Shown: positions 1-10,230 of the stretch, piece by piece
How positions within the stretch are numbered: position 1 is the stretch's first letter
Layout of the letters: every line of letters begins with the position of its first letter
NCBI RefSeq assembly: GCF_040807025.1
Contig: NC_090968.1
Span: 6,933,906 to 6,997,905, forward strand
Length of the DNA stretch: 64,000 bases
Source: Struthio camelus
Lineage: Eukaryota > Chordata > Aves > Struthioniformes > Struthionidae
Direction of reading: 5' to 3'
Translations under genes and position numbers: made by a program
Notes under the pieces: model-generated
Database searches by the model: none
The model's input: the letters and a program-made list of their open reading frames with translations, nothing else
What the model was told of the DNA's origin: nothing

Positions 1-654
1 CTTAGCTACTCCAGGCTCATTAAGAACAATTATTTTTGGAAAACTAAGGTGAAAAAATAATTATTTATAAGAATGGAGTTGCTAATGAGCAAGATGTATC
101 CACAGCAGTGTCAGTGATTGTTTTCACTGAGGAGTAAATTCTTCATTAACAAGTTTTAATCTTGCCAGAGACCTATAAATGTTTCCTTTCCTCAAGTGAA
201 AGTTTGGCACATGATCACAACTGAGCAGTGCTTAAATAGAAGCTACACGACAGAGACACCCTGTAACACTTACTGGCACTGAGTGGTACTGAAGAGACTA
301 TATATGTTTAAACTGAGGATGAATAACAAGCACATGAGGATGGATAAAGAACAGTTGCCAGTGTGAGTTCATGGCGTAACGTTTTGGATGCAGTTTGCAA
401 GTGTGGGAGTGTCTTTTCAGCTGAAGTTTGTTCTTTTCAGACTGACACTGCTAACTTTTACTGTTGGTGACATGTCTCCTCATATCTTCTGGGATGCTTT
501 CAACATTTCCCATTCCCTCTTGTGAAGCGCTGTTGGGAGTTATTTTCATCCTGTGTAGTCCACTAGTTCTTGATGCTGTAAGTTCTTTTTGGTCAGAGCG
601 GGGCTGTTCTTCAAGGCTCCTTGGTCTACCTTTGGCTTGCTGTTTTTTTTCCCA

Positions 655-752
655 AGCAAGTCGCTTAACCATTTGGTGCCTCTGCTACCCCATCTACATC
701 TGTATGAGGATAATAATACTCGCTTGTCTCACAGGAGAGCAGTGAGGTTTGC
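655..752 (+). repeat. MIR-like SINE remnant (3' part)
   Basis: The order of words follows the 3' half of the mammalian-wide interspersed repeat: a 'cgcttaacc' word, 'tgcctctg', 'ccccatct', 'gaggataataatact', a 'ctcacagg' word and 'gtgagg'. These are old tRNA-derived SINEs that survive only as diverged fragments in birds and reptiles. The match was made by eye against the remembered consensus. Confidence 0.7.
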
Positions 753-1823
753 TTGTTTGCTAGAGGCCCTTAGGAGAAAAGTCATTCAGAAAGTAAAGTA
801 TTATTACTCCACTGTGTTCTAGGTTCCTGAAAAAATCCTTTCACCACCAACAGTTTCTAGACTATGTCTTAATACATTTAAGTGCTGGTCTAGCTTTTTC
901 TTTTCCTGAAAGAGGGCAACAGGACTCTTCCATTGCAGTAGCTGTTTCATTAAGATGTGAGTGGAAGCTCCTGTATTCTGTCATGTGCTATTTGGCTGAT
1001 GGTAGCCACATCACATCTCTTGTTACGTGCATTACAACTATGTGTTCTGGGCTCTTGTGTGTTGCTAAGAGGAGGAGACACTGGTTGCCAGCAGAAACAC
1101 CCTTCCCTGGCTTCTCTGTATGTGTGTGTGTGCGTGGTTAAACCTAGCTGTTGGTTTTACTTTCTGACTCTAAATGCTGAATGTAAATAAAAAGAGTAAA
1201 TTCTAACACCAAGCTGTCAAAACTACATGCTTTAAAAGGAACATGAAGTCTGAGCTGCCCTTCTCAGAGCTGCACCATGTGTTGTTTCATAGTCTATTAA
1301 TAAAAAGTAGTGAATTTGAATACCATCTGTGCCAACCATAAAGCTATTAAAGATGTTATTTTTATGTTCTAGCGTTGTGAATAAACGGCCTGAGAGTTGT
1401 TGTCGAAGATGTTTCCCTAACCTGGAGTTACTGTTTAGTGAGACTTGTTACTCTTGGGGTGGAGGAAAGGAGGTTGATTTGAAAGACAGCTGAAACACCG
1501 CTGTCAAAGAAAGTGGAGCTTTCTTTGATCAGAAGGGGAAAAAAAACACCGAGATGTCGGATGGAGTTAGATACTTCTGGAAAAGCCCTCTGGGTGGCAC
1601 TGCTCCCCAGGCCTAGGGCTGCATTTCCAGCCCTCTGAAGGAGGGCTTGCAGAGGGCAAGTACAGATCAATAATTAGTCTTGCAAATAACTGTCTTTATT
1701 TTTGATTTGAAGGCTGAGGTTGATCCCTTCCTTTTCCAGTTTATACCCCGACAATTATTTAAGCACCTGTGAAACAAACTAACCACAGATTTTTGTGTTT
1801 GGAAATTTCATAACATGGGAAGT

Positions 1824-1880
1824 AATGCTTTGCTTTGCTTTGCTTTGTTTTGTTCTGTTTTAAAAAAAAAAAAAAAAAAA
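1824..1880. repeat. TTTGC pentamer run followed by poly-A
   Basis: Four or more tandem copies of 'tttgc' decay into 'ttttg' and 'ttctg', followed by about 20 consecutive A. This is a simple sequence repeat; no flanking SINE body is recognisable. Confidence 0.85.
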
Positions 1881-4800
1881 AGGTGAGGAGGAGTCGGGAC
1901 ACCCGTTCCTCTATCTAAGCTTGATTCAAATGTGTAAAGAGTTCCAGTGTTTGTTTGCCAAAGAAACACCATTTGTAAAAGTTGGCTAGAGCTCTCCATA
2001 GCAAATGTGGAATAAAAATGATTTGTTACCTAACTTATAAAGCTAGCACAATCTTGGAGCAGGCAGTTCTGAGCCTGAGTGGAGCCTCAAGTACAGCTTA
2101 CTCTGCTCACAGCTTGCCAATAGCTGTTTTCGACTAACCTGGGGCACCAAGATGAGCTGCTGTTGTCTTGGTTCTTTCTGCTACAGAGCACAGAACAGTG
2201 AGACTGTTTTATGTTGGGCTTCTATTGGAACTGTTTTGCTTTATGGCTCACATTCCCTCTTGCTTTTCCTCTCTCAGGCATTTTGTGCTTATTTCCTGAA
2301 TTGAAACTGAACACTAGCCAAGCTTAATGAAGTGATAAATGGTATAAACTGGAAGGTAAGAGCTCACAGGTTACTGTGTGACAAGGCAACGGTTTGTCCT
2401 GGGTTTGGTGCCCTTGAGGGCGAACTCTGCACAGTGGCACTTAAGGAGCAGACTGGTCACAAAATTGTGTGGTCCTGGTTCTGATCTCTGTATGTCAGTC
2501 TGTGTACATACTAAAGATGCTTAAGCATGCTAAAGATGTTTAAGGCTCTCTCAGCCCTTACCCAGCCTCCAGCATGAGACCGTGACAGAGCTGCGCGTGT
2601 CTCAGTTGTTCTGGAGAGCTATGCTGGAGTGCTGTGGGACAGCTCTTTTCTCCAGCCAGGTTGTAAAGGGTTGCGCAGGTGGTGGCGTGGGTGTTGTGAC
2701 TGAACGGCAGTGCCTGCTGCAGTGGCTGATGTTGCAGTGTGACAAGGTGCTAAAGAGGAGAGGAGAACAGCATAAGGTTCTACTCCCTTGCTGTGCAGCT
2801 GTTTCTCTCACCCACCCCGCCGCTTCCAACAGGCTTTCTTTTTCTGACCACGTCGTGTGTGAGAGCTTTGCTTTGCTCCTCGTGTTGCTTGCCGAGCCTC
2901 CCTAATGTATGTGTGGCGGGCAGTGCCTATGACGCTTTCTGTTCCTCCTGTGCCCTTGGCACATACTTTGATTCAGAGCAAGTTAACTGGCTGTCCTTGG
3001 CTACTTGGCGCCTGCCCGCGAGGGTGCCGAAGCCGGCGGTGTTTGTGATGGTGGACACCTGTCCAGGGAGAGCAGGGCTAAGACCACCCACTCGTTTCAC
3101 AGAGGTCACCCCAGCAGATGGTAACTTTTGGCCACTGGAGTGGAGCCAACAAGCTTGAGATAAAAGGCTCCCTGGCCTTTTAATGAACCACTCCCCTCTC
3201 AGGCACCTCAGCCCCCTGCAATACAAGCTTTATTTACATCTGTTAAAAGCATTTGGCTGGTTTATTGAAGCAGCAATACTCTTACTCCCTTCTCGTAGGG
3301 GCAGTGTCACTGTCAATATTTGCCTTGGAGGAATACGTCCAGCAGACGAAGGCTTGTTTTGTGGCCAGATGGACTCCTCCTCCCTTGTGACTTTACATGC
3401 TTTGCTTCTGGCAAAGAATCTGGCTAATGATGCAAACCCTATCACTTCATAGTGCCGCATTCTGCAAAGTCATGGCCGTGTATTTCCTAGAAGACCCATC
3501 AATTAACACTTATTTCCATGTTCCTTCCAGTGCACACAATAACCGTGGGAGTGGGATTAACTAGACAGCCCCAGTGGTCCTCTCTGACTTGGGACAGTGG
3601 AACCAGGTTCCTGGCAGGCCAGGAGGTGCGAGCTGACCATTTTGTAGAGCCGCGTGCACCCTGGGCGGGACTGCAGAGCGAAGCTTCATATATGTGAAGG
3701 AGAAACTTTGCTGGGGATTTGGGGAACATGTGTGGGTAGACTTGGCTGCCTCTAAAAGGAATAAAAATGTAGATTATTCTAGACAGAGGTAACGTGCTGC
3801 CGCTACTCCTTTCATGGCTCTTGGTGAGATGGACCTCTGTCTGAGGCCATCCTTGGGGAAGCATCAGTGCTGAAGCAGCAGCCTCCTCTTGTTAGAGGCA
3901 CTTTATAAATTTGCTGAGCTTTGCAGGCTTCGGTTACCCTGTTAGGTAAGAATCCAGGCACCGTTCACTTCCCTTCTTCCACAAAGCCAGGCTTGATTTA
4001 TTTTTTATCAGATAATATCTTTTGTGTTGCGAAGTATCTGGATTCAAGCTTGACCTCCCTGCCAAACTGTAAAATAAAATCAATATGTGATTAATACAAC
4101 AGATGTGCAGGGAAGCTGTTGGTGCTGAGTCCGTCCAACTCTGAGAGGGGGGAGCAGCTGTGCAAGGAGCAGGGGAAGGCTTGGAGAGACATGAAAGCTG
4201 TCTGTTCCCTGTTAACACGGAGTTAGATGGAATACCCAGGCTTGATTCAGAGGATCAGACAGCACCCTGCCCTGTGAGGGTAGGAAGGATGGAGCAGCAC
4301 ACCGGGTGCGAGGCTTATACTTGGGGACGTGTGTTTCTGGCTCAGCCCCAGACTGCTGTTGTGCGTGAAGGTAAGTAACTGCCTGGAGTAGTTGCAGCCG
4401 CAGAGGAGTGGTGTCAGGTTGCCTTTAGCACTTCCCAGTGCTGGGAATACTGTCCATGTAGGTCCTCAGCAGCATACGCTGTGGAGGGCTGCCTTGCTGC
4501 CTCTTGCTAGCCTGGTGGCTTACAGCAGCACCTTCCCTGCGCTGGGACTGTTTGCCTCTATTAAGGTGTGCTAATCTTTGAGTCCCAACGTAATCCTGCT
4601 TCAGAGCAAGCACCTGGTCCTGGCCCCAGAGCTGCCCCAGATGCACTTCTACGAGGCTTTGCTCCTGGAGACTCTGACTGAGATTAAGCAGTATGTGGCA
4701 TCCCGTCTGGGGATGTTAAAGCGGGTTTATGCTTTGGAAAGTGGCCGTGATGATGTGATACCCCTCCTTTGGCAAGACTGGCAACTTCCCCTTAAACACC

Positions 4801-4964
4801 CATGTTGCTACCCTCTGGAGCACGACAGGAGCTTGTTTAGAAAGAAAGGGTGAGTTAGTGCACAGGTTATAAAGGATAGAATAACTTTGGGGGAGGAGGG
4901 CATCTATGTTGACATCTCTGGAGGAAAACGTAGTCGGGCTTCTTATCAATGTGATTGCTGCTCC

Positions 4965-5075
4965 ATGGTGGCTAGAAGGACGAGCCCGTGGTTAAAGGAA
5001 TCGAGGGATCTGGTTCAGTTCCCTGTTCTGCTATTGGCTTCGGCTGTGATCTTGGGCAAGTCACAGCCTCCTGGC
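4965..5075 (+). repeat. MIR-like SINE remnant (core and 3' part)
   Basis: The segment carries the MIR word order: 'gtggttaaag', 'gggatctggttcagttcc', 'ctgttctgctattggctt' and 'ctgtgatcttgggcaagtca'. The last phrase is diagnostic of MIR ('ttgggcaagtcac'). Orientation is +. Confidence 0.8.
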
Positions 5076-8000
5076 TGAAGTTCACCCTCCAGCTATGGCA
5101 TTGCTGAAGCTCACAGCACTTTGAACGTGTTTGGCCAGCTGCAGTGGTGAGGGCCATGGAGATGTGCAGGGAGGGAGCTCCCTGAGAGCCCTATGGGGGC
5201 TGGGCTGGGCTGGGAGGAAGAACCAGAGGAAGAGCCAGAGGTCTCCCGAGTTCATTGTTGCAACGGTTGGTTTGAACTCCCAGAGCCACAGGAACTGCAC
5301 CTGCAGGTAAACATAATGTTCCCTCTCGTGACCAGTTTTTGACCTGCTCCCAACAGGGGGAATGCCTCAGGCAGGTGAAAGCCCTCAGCAGCCCCGAAGG
5401 GGGACAGGAACAGCTCAGTCTCATATCAGAGGGCCCTAGCCCATTGCAGACTTTCAAAGTGGAAGGCTTGTTTACTTCTTGGATATCGGGTTTCCTGCAG
5501 GAAGACCAGCAACTGCCAAGGTTTTTATTGGATCCCACTGAAAGGAATTTGGAGAGTCTTGTGCTTGTTGTCTTTTGCTGTGTCTGCAGTGGTTAAGGAG
5601 TATTTTTACCTTTGAATGGGAGCGAAGGGTGCAGGGATTTGGCATCTGTCACCGGCAGTTCCATAATGTTGTTGTAGTTTCAAATAGGTTACCTTGTTGT
5701 CTCCCTTGCAGGAGAGTCATTAGAAGGGATCAGGGCTGGTGTTTGTCTGGGAAAGCACTGAGAGCGCTTTGGAAATGGTTGAAAGAACCTGAACTCCGTA
5801 GGGCTCAAACCATGTGGGAAGTGTTGTTTGAGCTCCTCTCATCTTAGCAGCGATGGGTTGGGGTATTTCACATTTGTTATTGGTTGGAACAAGGTTTTGA
5901 CTGTTCTTGGAGGTAATTTTATAGGAGATTGAAATTCTGAAGACCATGTACAGTGGCTTGATTGCTTCAATGTGTGTGGAGAAAACTACAGAGCTCTTAT
6001 TTGCCCTTGGATGCTGCCAGCACTGACCAATATCCTCCAGGGCCTGAGGTCTGTGCCAAGTCCCATTCCTGTCTATGCATGAGGAACTCTTAATTTAATA
6101 CTGGGGTTTCCTAGGGCCCCTTCTAACCGTGGTTATAGAATCACTACCCTTAGAAAGAGAAAGAAGAGGGGCACGAGTTGTGGTTTGGATCTGGGTCGGC
6201 ATTGCACTTGGTAAGAACATGAGTGCAAGCAGTTTTCTGGCTCTCAGTACAGAGGAGAAATGAAACAGGTCATTAAGGCAATGAAGAATAATCAGTGGCT
6301 GAGAGTGGTCTTGAGCAGCGAGGCCACCCACAGTGGCCCATCCAGCTCCGGACAACGTGTGAGCCTTCGCAGTCTCGCTCGGCTTGAGCTCCCCTCGAGC
6401 AAATCAGTTGCGCAGCGTTGGGCCATTCTCTCAGTAAGAGCTGTTGAAATTGTGTGTCTTGTTTCCAATTCTTAGGCTGATGGGCACAGACGCTAGCAGT
6501 TGTGAAGGATGCCTCCTAGGTTTATTTCAAATACTAGCGTTCTTGGATACAAATATTTCTTAATATAGGGCTTGGTCTAGTGAAAGAATGTTGCTAAGCC
6601 CTGTGTGCAGCAGCATGTGCAGGATTGCATCCCTATTTGTCCATATTTGGTGCTGGGTTTGGTATACTGCGAGCGCCTGTTGCCTTTAAATCACTTCAGA
6701 CAAGCAGTTTCCTCCCTCCATTGATAGAGGGACACCTTGAGAGCAGAGTGGTCTTCTGACTGTAGGTTTACCTTTTCTGAAGAAAGAAGGAAGAGCACCC
6801 TTGCTTTTATGGTGTTTTAAGTGGAGGCAAAACTTGACATTTTGTCTTTGGGAGGGAAAAAGGACCCCCTTCTTCCCATTTGTCAAAGCAAGTACTCTGC
6901 ACACGGTCTCCGGGTCTCTCAGACCGGATACTGGGCATAAGTTGTTTCCTGTTGCTCTTCCAGTTTCAGTTGCAGGATCTGGGATCGGCATCCTGCAGCA
7001 AGGAGCACTGAAGAGTAATATCTGTAGTGGAAATTTTGCTCACTGAAAAGAGGGGGGGGAAAAAAAGAGAGAGGAATGTGTGGGTTCTCTCTGATTCTCA
7101 GTTTTACCGGAAAGTTGATACCAATCTAAGATAGCCGGGCATTGGCCTATGCTCTCCTAAAGATCCTGGATAAAAAGGCTGAAGTCTTTTCTATGATTTC
7201 CTACAAGCGGAAGCCCCTGTCCCCGTAGAGAAGGAGGAAGGCTGCTAGTCACTGTGCAGGCAGGTTTCCTATATTTGTGAAAACATGGGGTTCTGCACAC
7301 TTGGAGCAGGAGGAGTGAACTGCCTGGACACCCCCTTTCTGCTTGGGCGGTCTCTGCTTGTGTGCAGCTTTAGAGTAACCTCCGACCGCTTTGTCCACCT
7401 TGTAAAGGGGCTGGTATGGGGGCTCGTTAGCGTTCTGGTGCTCCCAAAGCTACCCTGCAAGGGGCAGAGAGGCTGTGAAGGGCATGACTGGCTGCAGAGG
7501 AGTCCTTGCTCATCACTACCTGACTGGAGGTAGCGGGCGGCTGGACACGGACTGAGCGTGCATCCAGATCAGCTGGAAAACCGAGCCTGCTGGCTGGGCA
7601 AGCAGCTAATGAGCTATGCAGGAACCTTGACTGCTTACGCTCCCAAAACACAAACGCATGTGGAAGCGACTAGGGAGTGTGTGCTGATGAGTATCTCCTC
7701 TTTCCAACGCCCACGACCACAGCGAGATCTGTTTATTTAGAGAAAGGAGTAAATTTCTTTTTCCCTTCAGGAATTATTGATCCTGGAGAGAAACCACATT
7801 CCCAGAGCAGTCTCTTGTCTTCTTTCCGTGACCCTCTTCCCCTGCTCCCTGGCGCAGGGGTCCTGAAGACTTCATTGCACACTTTTGATCCCTTTTGATT
7901 TGAAACTGCAGTGAGCCATGTCCACGGAGAAGATGAGCCCAGAGTGGAGAGGGTCGTGGGGGAACACAAGAGGCAGAGGGGATGTGGGAGGGGGGAAGCA

Positions 8001-8574
8001 GGAAGAACAATATTGAACTTAGCGTGAAAACCACTGAAGCAAACAGAAACTTAAAAGCAACAAGGGAAGAGTGTTAACTGCAGTGTGGAGGCCAAGGGGG
8101 AGCTGAGCAGAGCGACCATGAAGTGAACTGCGGCAGCTTGTGCGAGGCGGGTTTCTCTGTAGCACAGGGTGTCCTGCAGTCCCGGCAGGCGGAGGGGGGC
8201 GTAGAGGGGACCGTCAGCTCTGCTGTGGCCCAGCTGGCTACACGCACTTGTGACACAGCACCCTGTGCATCACATCTGGGTTGCCTACAGATGACCGGTG
8301 TGGACCACGTGCACCCAGGACTGCGTGGGGATCTAGGTCTGGACCATGCAGACCTCCAGATCCTAGTCTTCCACGTCTGTGCAGGGCTCCAGATCTGTAT
8401 GGCACAGACCCACGCAGGCTCTAGCTGCCACCCTCCAGCGCTGTGCAGAGCTGTGGCTCTGGACTGCGTGGGGCTGCAGTCCCCCAAGGCTGGGCAAAGC
8501 TCCAGCTCTGTCCCAGGCAGAGCTCTGGCTCTGGGCTGTGCATGCTCCAGCTCTCCAGGACTACACAGAGCTCT

Positions 8575-9092
8575 GGCCTGTGCGGGCTCTAGCTCCAGCC
8601 CCCCCAGGAGCGTGCAGAGCTCTGGCTCTGTCCCGGGCAGAGCTCCGGCTCCAGCCCCCCAGGAGCATGCGGAGCTCTGGCTCTGTCCCGGGCGGAGCTC
8701 CGGCTCCAGCCCCCCAGGAGCGTGCGGAGCTCCGGCTCCAGCCCCCCAGGAGCGTGCAGAGCTCTGGCTCTGTCCCGGGCAGAGCTCCGGCTCCAGCCCC
8801 CCAGGAGCATGCGGAGCTCTGGCTCTGTCCCGGGCGGAGCTCCGGCTCCAGCCCCCCAGGAGCGTGCGGAGCTCCGGCTCTGTCCCGGGCGGAGCTCCGG
8901 CTCCAGCCCCCCAGGAGCGTGCGGAGCTCCGGCTCCAGCCCCCCAGGAGCGTGCAGAGCTCTGGCTCTGTCCCAGCCAGAGCTCCGGCTCCGGCTCCAGC
9001 CCCCCAGGAGCGTGCGGAGCTCCGGCTCTGTCCCGGGCGGAGCTCCGGCTCCAGCCCCCCAGGAGCGTGCGGAGCTCCGGCTCTGGCTCCGG
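8575..9092. repeat. GC-rich minisatellite, 55-bp and 32-bp units
   Basis: A 32-bp subunit beginning 'gagctccggctccagccccc' alternates with a 23-bp subunit beginning 'gagctctggctctgtcccgg'. Copies of the first recur at 8641, 8696, 8728 and 8783, giving 55-bp and 32-bp spacings. About nine copies are present and they end roughly 270 bases before the ADGRA2 ATG. Degenerate copies extend left to about 8,370. Stop-free frames on both strands come from the repeat composition and are not evidence of coding. Confidence 0.9.
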
Positions 9093-10230
9093 CCCGGCCG
9101 GCCGCGGGAGCGGGAGCGGGGCAGCCCGGTGTCCCCGCGGCGGAGCGCCGTGCCCGCCCGGGGCCCCGGCCGCGCCGTGCGCCCTCCCGGGGCCGGGGCG
9201 GAGCCGGGGCTGGGGCCGGGGCGGGCCGGGGGAGGCGCCAGGGCCGGCGGCGGCGGAGCGCGGCGAGCGGGGGAGGCGCCGCCGGAGCCGCCCCGGGGAG
9301 CGGGGCGGCGGCGGCGGGCGCGGAGCCGGAGCCCCTGCGCGGCGCCGGTGCCGCTGCCGGGGCCATGCGGCGGGCGGCGGCGCTGGTGCTGCTGGCGGCG
9401 GCGGCGCTGAGCGGCGGCGGCGGCGGCGGGGCGGCGCGGAGCTGCCCCGCGCAGAGCCTCGGCTGCAAGTGCGCGGCGGAGCGGCCCAAGGCGCCCGGCG
9501 GCCCCGCCGCGCCCCGCCGCCGGGTGGTCTGCAGCGGCGGGGCCCTGCCGACGCCGCCCGAGCCCCGCCTGCTGCCCGACGGCACCGCCACGCTGTGAGT
9601 ACCGCGCCCGGCGCCGCCGCCCCCCGGCTGCAGCCCCCCGCTCTGCCCCGCGTCCCTCCGGCGCCGCGGTCCCCGCTCTGCCCCGCCGCCCCCGGCTCTG
9701 TTGGTCTCCGCCTCGGCCACGCGTCCCGCCGCCCGCCCCGGCTCGGCCCCGGCTGCGGGAGCATCCCCCGGCTCCCCGCCGGCCGCCTGGCTGCGGGCCC
9801 CTCACCGGAGCGCCGGGGCTGCTCGGGGGGTTTGCTGGGTCGGACGGCGGGAGAGCCGGCCCTCGCTTTTCCTGTTGCTCCGTGTGTTGCTGCCGGGCTG
9901 CGCGGTGCTCGGGGGGCTCTGCCGGCTCCGCTCGCCTTTCCGTCCCGGCGAGACTAGAGCAGCTTGCGGTGGGGCAGGTCGTCCCTCCCCCCCCCCCCCA
10001 AGCGACCTGCTTGGGCAGGGACCGCTTGTCCCGGGTCAGCCCAGGGCCTCGTGGCTCTGCTCCGCCGCTAAAGGAAACGGGGTGCAGCGGCAGGGAGCGC
10101 GGCACGGGCGCCTTGAGCCCCGGGTCTCACGCTCAGCCGCTGCGGATGGCCCTGCGCGCCTTGTCCCCTCGTCCCCTCCTGCCTCCCGGCGTCCCGTCGC
10201 CCTGATCCCGCAGCGTCGGGGAGCGCAGCA
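9090..10230. promoter_or_regulatory. ADGRA2: CpG island promoter region of ADGRA2
   Basis: Extremely CpG-rich DNA surrounds the first coding exon, and no TATA box is evident in the few hundred bases before the ATG at 9365. This is typical of a dispersed CpG-island promoter. The transcription start cannot be placed from sequence alone but probably lies between about 9,090 and 9,360. Confidence 0.65.
9365..9594 (+). CDS. ADGRA2: ADGRA2 exon 1: signal peptide and LRRNT
   Basis: The ATG at 9365 opens [16 protein letters not shown], a compact signal peptide, then Gly-rich residues and the LRRNT cysteines ([11 protein letters not shown]) and RRRVVCSGG, all matching the human N-terminal pattern. 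The donor gtgagt follows base 9594, leaving phase 2. The frame stays open upstream to 8123 without a stop, but that stretch is GC-rich minisatellite; the first ATG next to a signal peptide is the natural start. Confidence 0.93.

Larger units (their letters stand above)
1..8100. other. Gene-poor left flank, possible 3' end of an upstream gene
   Basis: No ORF here resembles a protein I recognise; the reading frames are short and in unrelated frames. Several AATAAA hexamers on the + strand (1186-1191, 1299-1304, 1380-1385) near the left edge could be poly(A) signals of a gene that ends here. In human, the gene upstream of ADGRA2 on the same strand is PLPBP (PROSC), so this may be its 3' UTR, but no PLPBP coding sequence is visible. 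The stretch otherwise holds two MIR-like SINE remnants and a pentamer/poly-A tract, described separately. Confidence 0.4.

Noticed and set aside
451-672. A 73-codon - strand frame near the left edge
   Set aside because: Overlapping + strand frames of equal length, a MIR remnant at its end, and no similarity to PLPBP or any known protein.
8074-10105. Long - strand frames (548, 514 and 391 codons) opposite ADGRA2 exon 1
   Set aside because: They overlap the upstream minisatellite and CpG island, where stop codons are rare by composition; the products are Ala/Gly/Pro/Arg-rich with no known domain.
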